Positions 12,456 to 23,600 of a stretch of 64,000 bases of DNA are shown piece after piece. The position numbers were made by a program, and so were the translations under genes. How positions within the stretch are numbered: position 1 is the first letter of the stretch; each line of letters starts with the position of its first letter. The notes beneath the pieces were generated by a model, which saw nothing but the letters and a program-made list of their open reading frames with translations, made no database searches and was not told the DNA's origin. The stretch is from Lindgomyces ingoldianus (Eukaryota > Ascomycota > Dothideomycetes > Pleosporales > Lindgomycetaceae). The DNA lies in NCBI RefSeq assembly GCF_010093535.1, contig NW_022985162.1:3291957-3355956 (forward strand), given 5' to 3'.

Positions 12456-12900
12456 GCTGAATTAATTCATGGATCTAATCCAGATCCAGGATAGCGCCAC
12501 GTGATTCCGGATAATCGATTCAGACCGATTCCCGCCAGCACTGACCGTAGTACGGCCTGTTGGAAGCCCTGGCATGAACCATAGTGGAGGACAATACCCA
12601 GACGATGCGAACGGGTTGAATGTCCTTGAAACATCCCTTAGAGAACGAAAAGTGGAGACAACGGGCGAATTCAGAATATGCAGAGGTTTGGAACTCCCAG
12701 GATTGGTTACTGAGCCGCCAACATGCATGGGCGTCGTCACCACTGTCGCCTACAGGTTGGGCAATTAAAATTTTTGCAAGTGGCGTTGTAGTGTACCCAC
12801 ATGTAGGGATACACTGGCTCAGCATTTAGAAATTGCTGTTTCTATGTAAAAAAAAGAGATCGGCGGAAAACTACGGACCGGTCTGTCACACTGGGTCGCG
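12456..12900. other. Un-RIPed intergenic DNA downstream of the epimerase gene
   Basis: Normal-composition sequence between the RIPed tract and the stop codon of the epimerase gene. Several overlapping ORFs of 60-100 codons exist on both strands, but none resembles a family I know or is clearly favoured. An eroded gene fragment cannot be excluded. Confidence 0.5.
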
Positions 12901-14025
12901 TCAATTTAGCTTTTTAGCCCCATTTCTCTTGAACCACGCCACAGTTCTGCATATACCTTCCTCCGTTGTCACCTTCGGTTCATATCCTAGCCTCTCTCTC
13001 GATTTCTCGATTGATATCCTAATGCCTTTACGAATATACAAGAAGTTCTGTCGTGAAACATACGGCCATTTGCGGCAGAGTGTTGCAATGCGGTAAACCC
13101 ATTCCCAGACTGCTAGCAATGGGAACAGCAGCCAGAACGGGATGACGATGAACTTTGGGTTTTGGCTGTTCATGTTCCTGTCCCCTGCTTCCTTGAAGAT
13201 TGCCCGTGTGAACTGATGGAATTTCATGGGTGTTCCATCCGTGATGAAGAATGCTTCGCCGCAAACTCCGTGGGGATCTCCCAGCAATTTCCTTGTAGCC
13301 AAGACGTGCGCCAGCACTGCATTTTCGATGTACAGCCATTCGTGAACGGTGGTGTCCGGACCGTATTGCATGCGTGCGCCTGCAGTATTGACCATCGCTA
13401 GCATGGCAGGCACAATAGTGCTATCGCGGGGGCCGTAAAGACCAGGAGTGCGTAGACACACTGTGAGTAGATAATCTCCCCAGTCTTTTGCACCGTTCGG
13501 CTTTGGGGAGTTCGCCTCGCGGACCAAGGTATCCGCGGCACCTTTCGTTCGGCAGTACCAGTAGTCTTTAGATTTGAGGTTGTTTACACGCGCCTCGTCC
13601 TCTCTGAGCGGACTGCTAATGTGGCCCAGAGCGGAGGAGCACGCCTCAATGGAGCTGGTGTAAATGAAAGCCTGAACGCCAGCGTCTTGTTTTGCCGCCT
13701 CGAGTAGATGCTTTGTTGCGGCGTAGTTGACCTCAAGTTGGATTTCCTTCGTCGCAAACGGTCCTGGTGATATCGTATGGATAATTACTTTTGGCTGGAA
13801 GCGTGCTAAAATCTCCTTCGTCTTGTCGAAATCTGTGATGTCGCAAAGCTCAAACTTAACCTTAGGTATATATTTACGCGATTTCTTCCGATTCCGGCCG
13901 GTCATAATGACTTGATGGACTTTGGGCATGGCGGCAAAGGCCTCAACGATATGAGATCCTAGAAAACCCCCACCTCCTGTGACTAGGATCGTTCCCCATG
14001 AATCTGTTTCGACGTTGTTGCTCAT
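12901..14025 (-). CDS. NAD(P)-dependent 3-beta-hydroxysteroid dehydrogenase/epimerase family protein
   Basis: An intact intron-less 374-residue extended short-chain dehydrogenase. The Rossmann nucleotide-binding motif TGGGGFLG is at residues 16-23. A T-S-S motif at 123-125 and Y157-C-R-T-K161 supply the catalytic Ser/Tyr/Lys. The order and length fit the 3-beta-HSD/sterol-4-alpha-carboxylate 3-dehydrogenase family (as in Erg26), which oxidises a 3-beta-hydroxyl group, in Erg26 coupled to C4 decarboxylation. A hydrophobic stretch near residues 296-318 (IPFWLLFPLLAVWEWVY) could anchor it to ER membrane. The start at 14025 is the first Met and sits just before the Rossmann strand. It is probably a secondary-pathway paralogue rather than the housekeeping sterol enzyme, because it sits in a repeat-rich region near a P450 and a transporter. 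The exact substrate is unknown. Confidence 0.88.
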   Translation of the reverse strand: MSNNVETDSWGTILVTGGGGFLGSHIVEAFAAMPKVHQVIMTGRNRKKSRKYIPKVKFELCDITDFDKTKEILARFQPKVIIHTISPGPFATKEIQLEVNYAATKHLLEAAKQDAGVQAFIYTSSIEACSSALGHISSPLREDEARVNNLKSKDYWYCRTKGAADTLVREANSPKPNGAKDWGDYLLTVCLRTPGLYGPRDSTIVPAMLAMVNTAGARMQYGPDTTVHEWLYIENAVLAHVLATRKLLGDPHGVCGEAFFITDGTPMKFHQFTRAIFKEAGDRNMNSQNPKFIVIPFWLLFPLLAVWEWVYRIATLCRKWPYVSRQNFLYIRKGIRISIEKSRERLGYEPKVTTEEGICRTVAWFKRNGAKKLN

Positions 14026-14627
14026 GGTTACTTCTGATGAGAAGCGTAGGAGATGGTTTGTTGAAATTTGTTGAAGATAAGGACTGAGAAATTTGATCCA
14101 CTATTTGAATTACACACTGTTCATCAAATGGGGAATTTGCGTCCGCACGTGATATTTAAGACTACAACCGCCCAAGGCACATCATAGCGACTGGGAGCGT
14201 GACTAGGATACGCCACACCATGCCTCCATGCACCGGCTTGGGCGGCAGTTTATCCCGTCCACTCGTCTCACCAGCAGCCAGCAAGGCGCTGCCGGGCTGC
14301 ATATGCACATAATCAAAGTCCAACAATCGATACGGATAACCAGACCCATTCGAAACAAAAGAGCCGATCCGTATGCGTGTCAGACGTGAAAAAATTCGGG
14401 GAATCGTAGAAAACCACAGGGCATTTAAGATACTCTTCACAGACATTGGGTCGAGCATCAAGGAACTCGACATTCAGGCTGCCATCCGCTTCGCACCCAC
14501 AGTTCAGAGAATACGACTCCTAATGCAGATAGAATGCCAGTTGCTTCTGGCTTCGCTGCTCCTACCACAAGATCAATTATGCTGGCAAAATCAACAAGGC
14601 TACTGCAAAGGTTATTTTCATTGCTCA
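14026..14627. other. Upstream region of the epimerase gene, with a possible gene remnant on the minus strand
   Basis: This 600-bp region is un-RIPed. The minus strand has an open 57-codon frame starting at an ATG exactly at the A2 insertion point (14628 to 14455). Two further open pieces follow in other frames (14473-14162 and an overlapping frame). They may be shifted parts of one broken gene that began at the insertion site, but I recognise no domain and there is no independent support. The first 150 bp upstream of 14025 should hold the epimerase promoter; no clear TATA box is seen. Confidence 0.3.
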
Positions 14628-14917
14628 TGTAACGATTCTACGAATCGTTCCATCTCAGGTCGCTCGGATCCTATCCGAAGGGTCCCCGTATCGGCCCCGA
14701 CCATGACTCGACCCAGTCCCCCGCAGTTACCCCTATTCCCGCATGTATTTAGTCGCACCTCGCCCCTGTAGCTAGCTCAGTAGTTTTCTAATATCCTACA
14801 TACCAGGCCTATAGGTGTCATTAGTATTCCCAGGTCTCTAAGTCCCCACGCACTCCCATATGCCTCTAAGTGGATTCATACCGCATTTAGACCTATTGTC
14901 TTGCCTGCGCTGTTACA
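14628..14917 (+). repeat. 5' LTR of element A2
   Basis: 290 bp, TGTAACGATTC...GCTGTTACA. The first 130 bp are un-RIPed; the inner part shows C-to-T changes relative to the 3' LTR. Confidence 0.95.
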
Positions 14918-15449
14918 TTATATTAGAAAACTTACTTTTGCTAGTAACAGCCTTATTATAATATTACATTAATTATTTATTTAACTACGTCTAACTCTAA
15001 AAAGCGTCTAATTTAGTTTAGGTTACTATTTTTATACACTATCACATTAAATTATTTAGTTAGTATAGACAGGATTCTAAAGACCTTCTGTTAACTAAAG
15101 CCTTTAGGTTTAGAACTTTCTATCCCCTGCAATTAGAATTGCCTTTAAAAAAGTTATAAAAAGTGCGCTAAGGTAGAAACTTAGAGACTACTAATAACCT
15201 ATTAAGATTAAAGACAACTACTAATGCCTAACTCTTAACTACTATTAGATTTTATTACAAAGACTGCAACCTGTTCTAGCTGCAGCTAAGGCAAGATGCT
15301 TACCTCTAGAACTAAACTACTACTAACCTTAATAGCTAAACCCCCTTTTATAGGACTAGAAGCTAAAAACCTACTAGATTTAAAGTTAAACTCTAGCAGT
15401 ATAGCCCTTAAGAACTAAGTTGCTTAATTAAGGGCATAAATTAAATAGC

Positions 15450-16480
15450 TAACTAGATTAAAAACTATTAGTCCTAATTAACCCCTACTAACTACTAAAT
15501 TACTTATAATAATGCCTTAAATTACTCTTACTACGTTAATAGCAAAAGACTTTTTAGGCACCCCTAAGCTCCCTTAAAGCTACCTTACTAAACATATGCC
15601 TAAGATTAAGAACTTTACAGATAGCAAAAAACCTATGTTTAAATAATAGCAAGCCTTTATTATAGATAGACTTAACATTAATGCAGATTACTATTAAAGT
15701 AAGCGCGCACGCATGGCGTTAGTATAAGGACACACTGCTAGTATTACAAAGGAATACCTAGAGCCTAGATACCTAGCTAAATTAGACAACTTTTAGTTTA
15801 AAAACACAAAAAAAATAATTAAGCTCTTACAAATGTACTTTATTACTAGCAACAAAAAGATAAAGGCGTAACAAGTGTTTTAGACTTTAAGAATAAGTAA
15901 AAAAAAAGCATTTTCTACTTTTAAAGCTTACTTTATTAGTGCTGCTGTTAAAAGGTTTATATTAAAAGCAAAATAGTTTTTCTACTTATAGAAAAAGATA
16001 CTACCTAGCCTAAAAGTACTAAACTTAGGTTTTAAGTACACTTAGAAAGGCTTCTTTAAGACTATAGTAGCCTACCTAATAGCCTATAATATAAAAAGAA
16101 GGAACACTCCTGCTATTTTAAAGTAAACTGTTAATCTTACCTAATAGTCTACTATTAGACCTAGTACAGATTAGTCTTAGAAGGTTTCTAGTAATACATC
16201 TAAGGCAGTATACTATTCTAGTGCACCCTAACCTACACCTCTGTTAGTACCCTAGTCCACCTTAGTTACCCATAGACAATCTAGCCAGACACCTGCCCTA
16301 GAAAGACAGACAACTCCTAGCAACTATTACAATTATAGAAAACTAGAACATTTTGCTAGCAACTGCCTTATCCCTAGAGTACAAAAAATAAAGGTGAAGC
16401 AGTAAGATTCTAAAAAAGAATTTATAAACATAAATAATTTTAATCTAGATGCCTTCTAGATAGGAAATAGCAACACCTAA
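15450..16480 (+). pseudogene. gag remnant of element A2
   Basis: The plus strand encodes a degenerate gag-like protein. At about 16318-16370 a zinc-knuckle-like pattern N-Y-Y-N-Y-R-K-L-E-H-F-A-S-N-C is visible. The two missing cysteines read as tyrosine, which is what a G-to-A RIP change at TGY gives. Upstream, about 15450-16100 matches the expected capsid position, but the sequence itself is not recognisable. Confidence 0.6.
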
Positions 16481-17079
16481 AAAAACTCTTTATTTTAAGC
16501 TTAAGTAAGTATAATCTATTAAATATTAATCTATTACACTTATTTAGAGGAAAACACTTCTAAGTTGCTACTATTTTATATTTAAAAAGCATTAGAGTCT
16601 GTTTAAATCTTTTAGTTAATACTAGTGCCTATAGTGTCTTATTTATTAACTTACTAACTACTAAGTTATTATTTTAATGCTTTTATATCCCTATTTAACA
16701 CTTACTATTTAAAGTTATAGTTAAAGGCTTTTAAGATTAGATCTAAGTCCCTATCTACTAGTATATCTGCCTACACATGCAAATTAATAGAAGAAGCATC
16801 TAAAACTGCCCCTTTATTATTATAGACCTTAGCTCCTAGGATTATATTATTAGCATTAAATAGTTATGTTATTTTAATCTCTATCTAGATATAAAGAGAA
16901 ATTAGATTATATAGCCTAGCAAATATCTGCCTACTTACAAACCTTTACTGCCCTTGCTTATGCAATTAACCTAGCCTGCGCATAATAAAGAAGTGGAGCT
17001 AGATATTAAATAACACAACACACTATAAGAAAAAGACTAATTTTAGCAGTTATACAGCCTAATAATCTACTGCATTAAG

Positions 17080-20000
17080 GGTTTGCTAAGGCTACTAAAA
17101 TTATATAGATCTCCTATTATCTACAGTCTAAAAACACTTAAATTATCCTTCCACCTATCTATTAAGAAGTCTAGAATAGGTCTAAAGAAGGTCTATTTAG
17201 CTACTATTACTCTAATTTTAGCAAATGCTTTTTATTTTAACATAAAAAGAAAAAAAAACAAGTTTTTTTTAACTTCTATTTATAAAATTAAGTAGTTAAT
17301 TAAAGATAAGTAAGCCTTATAGTTAGATGCTAAATATAAAACTAAAGCATTAGTAAACCTTTAATTACTATCTAAATACTATTAGTACTAAGATGTATTT
17401 AGCCACACAGCAGCTCACCAGCTACTAGTACATTGTCTATATAACTACAAGATTGTCCTTACAGAGCCTCTCTCTAACAGTTACAGTCTGTTGTACAAAC
17501 AGAACCTTAAAAAGCTAGAGGCAATAAAGAAATACATTATAGACAATCTAAAATATAGCTTTATTAAGTAGAGTTAGAGCCCTTTTACATCTTTTATTCT
17601 TTATGTATAGAAACTAAATAGCAACTTATATATCTACGTTAATTACTGCAAACTTAACGCTCTTACCTATAAAGATGTGTATCTAATACTGCGCATAGAC
17701 AAACTCCTGTTAAGACCTACTAAGGCAGTAATCTTTACTAAGTTTAATATTTACGCAGCCTTTAACAAGATTAGGATAGATCTAAGCTCTAAAAAGTGTA
17801 CTACCTTTTAGACATAATATAAAACCTACAAGTGTAAAGTTCTGCTTTTTAAATTATGCAATAGTCTAGCAACTTACTAGTGCTATATAAATAATGTATT
17901 AATTAACTATCTAAATAATTTTTACATTACTTATCTTAATAACATTTTTATCTACTTTAAAGACAAGGCAACTTATATTCTTTATGTTAAGAAAGTTTTA
18001 GAAAGGCTCTAGTAAGCAGAATTACAGGTAGAGATTAAAAAGAGTAAATTTTATATTACTTAAACAAAGTATCTTAGCTATATACTTTTAAATAAAGGAC
18101 TAGAGGTTAACCTAGAGAAAGTAGAGGTGCTACACAACTAGCAGGCACCTACTATTGTAACAGGTGTGAAATCCTTTCTAAGCTTTACTAGATTTTATTA
18201 GTAATTTATTCTAAAATTTTCTTATGTAGTAAAACTAATTATTGCGCTTTAAAGCTCTACTACCCTTTTTATATAGACTTTAGAGTGTAATGTAGCTTTT
18301 AAAAAGCTAAAGTTTATGCTACTAAGTATACCTACACTCTACTATTTTAACTTTATGTTGTAAACTAAAATTAAAACTAACACTTTTAATAGAGTAGTAG
18401 CAGAAGTCCTTTCTTAGAAATAAGTAGATAAAAATTAGTACCCTGTATTATTCTATAGCAAGGTCCTATCTAGTTTAGAGCTAAACTAAGAGATACATAA
18501 TAAAAAGCTATTTGCAATTATTACTATGTTTAAATAATAAAAGGCTAAGCTTACATCTATAGCAATAAGCACCCTAGTATATACTAATTATTATTTATTA
18601 GAGTACTTTATAATAATAAAGGTGCTAAATGCTTGTTAGGTCTATTAGGCTAAAAAGTTAGCTTAGTATTACTTCTAAATTAAGTACACCTCTAGTAAGA
18701 ATAATGCTAGGGCAGACATTCTTAGTTGTTGTAAACAAGACATAGAGAATTTAAAAGCAGCTTAAACTAATAATAAGTTAAGGGTCCTACTAGAACTACA
18801 CTAACTACACCCCTAAATTAACTCTAAACTAGCCTAGTACTATATTGCTTAAACAATAACTTAAGCAGCTACACTAAATGTTATAAAAGGACTAGACTAG
18901 GTTATGTCTCTAGATTCTTTAAAATTAATTAACACATTACTTTAAAAAAATTAAGCCTCTTTTACACAAAAGTAAGAACTCTTACTCTGCTATTATTAGA
19001 TAGGAAATAGACTACTCCTCTATGCTAACTGCTTATGTGTGCTAGCAGACTTATTACTGTGTACCTAACTTATTTAAGAAGTCTATAACTAAGTATCTTT
19101 AGCACATTCTAGTGCTACTAAGACCTATTAGTTACTAGCCTAAAAGTACTACTAGAAGGGTATAGAGGCTACTTACAAATAATACATACAAAATTACCTT
19201 TTTTATTATAAAGCTTATCTAAAACAGAACTAAACCCTAGGCTTTATCTACCCCCTACTAATTCCTGCTTAACTAATGTAGCACTTGTGCATTAACTTTA
19301 AGGAGTTTTTTAAAGACAAGTCTAGATATAATTAGATTATAGTTATAATTAATTACCTATCAAAACAAGCTATTTCTATCCCCTACTATAAAATAATTAA
19401 CACCTAAAAAATAGCTACTTTATTTATTTAATAAGTGTACTATTTTAGCTACACACTTAAAACTATTATTTTTAATTAAGAACCTTAGTTTATATCTAGT
19501 TTCTAGTCTAAATTCTGTTAAATTTTAAGTGTAAAAGTTAAGCTCTCTACTACCTATTATAAGAAAATAGATAGCTAAATAAAGATTATAAATAAGTATA
19601 TTAATTAAAGACTAAGGCCTTTTATATTTTTTTACTAAAATAACTAGAGTTCTTTACTACTCCTAATTAATTAGGCTTAAATTACCTTACCTTATATAAT
19701 AATTAGAATGTCTCTATATTAAGTTTTATATAGCTCTAAACTATGTTAAAGCTAGGACTAGAAACATTCCACAGAACCTATTACAGCCACAGACAAGCTA
19801 AATTATAAAGATGCCCTAGTATTAGCAACCTACATGCATGCAGCCTAGGAGTTAGCCAAGACCTATATAAAAAAGGCCTAGGATTAGATGCAAACTGTAG
19901 TTAACTGCTACTACTAGCTAGTTAACTAAGAGGTTAGCAACATAGTCTACCTAAACACTAAGAACCTTGCTGTCTAAAAACCTAGCTAAAAACTATCTAA

Positions 20001-20380
20001 ATAATAAGAAGGCCCCTTTAAGGTACTTAAACAAGTTAGAAACTTATACTACCTAGAGCTACCTTTAAAGTTAAAGATACATAACATCTTTGCACTAAAT
20101 ATGCTCTATAAAGACTCTTAAAATCTGCTTCTAAAACAAGAACCTTTAAAACCCCCTAGAATTACTATTAATAAGGTAGAGAAGTAGAAAGTAGAGAAAA
20201 TACTTGCTAGTAAGCTCTACTAGAAAATGCTTAAGTACTAGGTAAAATAAGTAGGACACAACCCTAATCTAGTCTAGTACAAGGCTTTAAATTTTATAAG
20301 TTCCCCCTATAAATTAAAAGCCTTTTATAATAAGCATCTAAATTAGCTAGGACCTCTAAGGGCCTTATAGAAGTAGATTA
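17080..20380 (+). pseudogene. pol remnant of element A2 (RT, RNase H, integrase, chromodomain)
   Basis: RT is at about 17440-18010: a block LNALTYKDVYLILRIDKLL near 17650 matches the gypsy RT palm, and YLNNIFIYFKD near 17930 replaces the catalytic Y-x-D-D. RNase H-like sequence follows at about 18330-18720. An integrase finger (H..., later C...C) is at about 19110-19220 and the core is at 19270-19550. A chromodomain-like segment (VEKILASKLY...GHNPN) lies at about 20170-20290. Nearly every stop is TAG or TAA at a position where Gln or Trp fits. A 70-codon piece at 17083-17295 is the longest open frame left. Confidence 0.82.
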
Positions 20381-20495
20381 AGGCTTTTAAAGCTAGTGTA
20401 AAAAGTATAGATTACTTAGCAGATAACAAGGTATAAAAGTAAGAAGTTAGATTATATTTTTACATAATATTATTATAACTCTACAGACATGTTGC

Positions 20496-20937
20496 TTAGG
20501 AGGTCTAACAGCAAGCTGTTAGACACCTCTAGACTCTCCTCTTCCTCCTCCTCCGCCCTTCTTTCTCTCCTCCCTCCTCTCCTCCCTCCCCTCTAGACTC
20601 CCCTTAAACCCCCTCTGCCTTGTCCTTAGCTGCCTGAAAGCGCCGCAATGTCCGCCTAAAGGTTAGACACTAGAGCCTCTAGGGCTAAAACCTGTTAGAG
20701 CAGCTTAGTATTCTAGTAGAATAAAGCCACCTAAACACTAGCTGTAGGAAGCCTAGCTTCCTAACTCTTTACAACCTGCGCTACCTGCGCTAGGTTCTAA
20801 GCAGACTCTAAAACAGCTTTAAAGGCCCTCTTCTTATCCTCCTTACTCTCCACGTTTTAGGCCGCCGCCTACAGCTTAAGATGGCCCTGCAGGACTAGAA
20901 ACTCCTCCTTACAATATAAGGGGACCTACGCGCGCAT
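20496..20937 (-). pseudogene. Antisense accessory ORF of family A (coiled-coil, Arg/Gly-rich tail)
   Basis: Between the end of pol and the 3' LTR, the minus strand reads as one protein-like frame whose only stops are TAG codons at positions where Gln fits. The start ATG at 20937 is followed by a helical, Leu/Ala/Gln-rich region (including KAVLESA and ALEALVSNL) likely to form a coiled coil. It ends in a tail rich in Gly, Arg and Lys. The same ORF is present in A1 on the plus strand at about 120-565. Neither gag nor pol accounts for it. Its function is unknown; antisense transcription from inside or from the 3' LTR would be required. The exact 3' end is uncertain by a few codons because the frame is degenerate. 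Confidence 0.55.
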
Positions 20938-21534
20938 TAGTAACTTGTAACCTAGCAGTATTAAACTATATTTATACAGGATTACATTTCTTATTATGTA
21001 AAGTGTAATATTTACATTTCTTTAATCTAAAGGACTAATAGGAAAACTTAACCTAAAGGCTGCAGGCAAGGGCGTAGGCAGCCTAAAGGCAGATAACTTA
21101 AAACGCCTCTAAAAAGGCTCTAGAAAGGGGGCAGAGCAGCATAGTAAATTTCTTTAATACTATAATTAGTTAGCAGACTAAGCTATAGAATGTTAGGTGC
21201 ACAATAATACCTATAAAGTAAAGATTTAGATAATAGCTAAAGAAGAAACTAACAACATTAACTAGACTATATAAGTAAGGCAAGCAAACACTTATTACTA
21301 TAAACAATAAATTTGCTATATTAACAACAACTACACTACTAGTCACTACTAAACAAAAACATTATAATAAAGGCATTATATTAGTATTAGGTTTTTAGTC
21401 TATTCCTTAGTAACAGGAAATTTTAGTTAAGATAGTTATACTTATTGTATCCTATCTAAATTAGTTCTAAATTAGTTCTAAATATTTTCTACACACTATA
21501 GATAGGGACTATTAGCCTATAAAAGGGGGGGTAG

Positions 21535-21824
21535 TGTAACAATTCTACAAATTGTTCCATCTCAGGTCGCTCAGATCCTATCCAAAGGGTCCCCGTATCG
21601 GCCCCGACCATGACTCGACCTAGTCCCCTGCAGTTACCCCTATTCCCGCATGTATTTAGTCGCACCTCGCCCTTGTAGCTAGCTCAGTAGTTTTCTAATA
21701 TCCTACGTACCAGGCCTATAGGTGTCATTGGTATTCCCAGGTCTCTGAGTCCCTACGCACTCCCATATGCCTCTGAGTGGATTCATACCGCATTCGGACC
21801 CATTGTCTTGCCTGCGCCGTTACA
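21535..21824 (+). repeat. 3' LTR of element A2
   Basis: 290 bp, TGTAACAATTC...GCGCCGTTACA, directly after the polypurine tract. Its outer (right) end is un-RIPed while its inner (left) end carries G-to-A changes, the mirror image of the 5' LTR. Confidence 0.95.
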
Positions 21825-21985
21825 GCTCATGTCTTAAGCCCATCTATTATCGTATTTGTCGTGTGCGAAATTTGCTGGATTCTTGGCAATGCCAAGTAAC
21901 CACTTTTCCCTCACAAATCTTATAGAGATTCAGGTAACTGCACATATCGCTCTATGCACTCCACTAAATAGAAGAAGGACGTTGT
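21825..21985. other. Short un-RIPed host segment
   Basis: About 160 bp of normal-composition DNA right of A2, beginning with the target duplication GCTCA. It would be contiguous with 14622 in the ancestral chromosome. No ORF is recognised. Confidence 0.6.
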
Positions 21986-22454
21986 ATAGTAAGTAAGGCT
22001 TTTTAATAGACCCTATTAGCCTTATCTTACTAATTTTTAGAGTAGTTACTGCTAATTATACTCTAAATTACTTATCTTTATTATTAATATAAATAAATAG
22101 CTAGGAATACTCCTACTACTTATTAATTAACTTATAATAAATAAGAGAGTAATAACTATAGTATTACTGCCTTTAAAAAGCGCGCTGTAAGTACTCCAGC
22201 ACTAGCTCTACGCAGTAGGAGCGCTGCGCACAGTAGGAGGGCTAGTAGAGTTGCTTAAGGTAGCGTACGCGCTGCTTTAACTCTAGCTCCTCCTAAAGCA
22301 CCTGCTAAAGCTCCTAATAAACACCCTGCGTTACTAAATTTATTTATTATAAAAAAAAGCTCCTGCAGGTAGTTTAAGAGCTTAATTAAAGAAGGCAGAG
22401 GTGTAAGCTGTGCACTATTAAAAGCTTATTAAATTACATAGGTTACTGCATAAA
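21986..22454. other. Unclassified RIPed repeat DNA
   Basis: AT-rich, RIP-like sequence with some GC-rich patches (about 22180-22320, Ala/Leu-rich on the minus strand). No transposase motif or terminal repeat could be identified. Confidence 0.4.
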
Positions 22455-22860
22455 AAGAGCGTTGCTAGTAAAGGTTAGTGTTTAACCCCTACCTTAGTTA
22501 GCTTTAAGCTAGTTTTTAGACTAAAACATAAGGCAGCCTCTTCTAGCGCCACGTTGTTGCTGCTAGAAGGTTAAGTGTATATAGCTTAGCTACTGTAGGC
22601 CACTAAGTGTTGTTATTTATCCCGCACCTCTAGGCCGCAGGCGGTCAGCCTCTGGCCGGTAACTAAGTCATGTGCATAGCGTCTCTAAGCTGCGGGTAGG
22701 TTATGTAACCCCTGGGACATGCGTCTGCTAAGAAGGGGGATAATGTAAGGCTGAGATGGCGCTTACGTGCGACAGGTATATATACTATTCTGTACGCAAT
22801 AATTAACTGCTAGTTAATTATTCACACCTTTTTAGTTGTATTAGCGCAGTGGTACAGAGC
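22455..22860. repeat. Second, RIPed and truncated copy of the 8330-8784 TIR element
   Basis: It matches the reverse complement of about 8330-8740, with C-to-T and G-to-A changes throughout. It ends at TAGCGCAGTGGTACAGAGC (22842-22860), where the other copy continues into its terminal 13 bp. The opposite TIR is missing. Immediately next to it (22861) starts a sequence resembling the fold-back element tip. Confidence 0.75.
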
Positions 22861-23600
22861 ACCTGAGTTGCTTACTTTTGCTAAGACTACACTACAACAA
22901 ACTTTATTATAGCTATAACAACCTGCTCTAGCACTATATAGTACAGTACAGCTTAGAATATTATTTAGATACTACTTCTACTTCTTGCTTACACGTTTGC
23001 GCGTTATGCCTAGTCTAATTGCACTGTCCGCAGCGCCTTTAGGATTGCTCACCTACTTTAGCTTACACCTGCTTCTTTGCCTTCTTCCTGTCACTACGCG
23101 CCCTAAACTCCTTTAAAGCTGTTAAGCGCAGGCCTTTCTAAATGTAGCTGCCTTATTAGCTGCTTAAAGCTTAGTAATTTCCTATTACGCTAACACTAGC
23201 TTATGCGTAATTATTGCTGCCCTTTGTAAGGCATTTTTTCTAAAGGCATTACCCCTCTAGAACCCTCTCTATACGTAGAGCTACTTGCAACACAACTAAT
23301 ATCTACTAGGCATTGTTGTCTGCTGCTGCAATTTACTGTAGTTTGCTGCAATTTGCTATATTTTACTGCAATTTACTGTAGTTTGCTACAATTTGCTGCA
23401 ATTTACTTTATGCATTTCCTAACGCTGCTAGGTAATCTCTTACTAAAGCCTCTAGGCATCAGCCTATTATATTTAAACAGCAGTTGAAGAAGCGAAACTA
23501 GCGGTTGTGCAAGCAAAACAGCTTGTTAAGGTATTACATGTAATACATTAATCTTTGCGGCGATAGAGAGGCAGAGGCAGAGGCAGAGGCAGCGCTAGAG
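22861..23600 (-). mobile_element. 3' fragment of a pogo/Fot1-type DNA transposon
   Basis: The minus strand encodes a degenerate C-terminal part of a fungal pogo-family transposase. A charged helical region (about 23100-23290) is followed by a Lys/Arg cluster and a knuckle-like C-G-Q-C...HNAQTC near 22985-23036, then an acidic/Ser stretch. This arrangement is typical downstream of the DDE domain in fungal pogo elements. The catalytic DDE part is not visible, so the element is 5'-truncated. Its end at 22861 reads ACCTGAGTTGCTTAC, similar to the tip of the fold-back element. Confidence 0.6.
23570..23594. repeat. Short hexamer tandem repeat (GAGGCA)n
   Basis: About four head-to-tail copies of a GAGGCA unit. 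Confidence 0.85.

Larger units (their letters stand above)
14628..21824 (+). mobile_element. Complete Ty3/gypsy chromovirus-type LTR retrotransposon A2, RIP-degraded
   Basis: A 7197-bp element with two 290-bp LTRs (14628-14917 and 21535-21824) and a 5-bp target duplication GCTCA (14623-14627 and 21825-21829). A polypurine tract (A4G7) lies at about 21521-21531, just before the 3' LTR. Inside, in order, are gag with a zinc-knuckle remnant, protease/RT, RNase H, integrase, chromodomain, and an antisense accessory ORF. All coding frames are broken by RIP. The outer parts of both LTRs are nearly unmutated. It is inserted in unique host DNA, so the two flanks (14623 and 21829) are neighbours in the empty site. 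Confidence 0.95.

Noticed and set aside
12462..12829. Overlapping ORFs of 64-101 codons on both strands
   Set aside because: Several frames are open at once and none is favoured or recognisable. Listed only as intergenic DNA.
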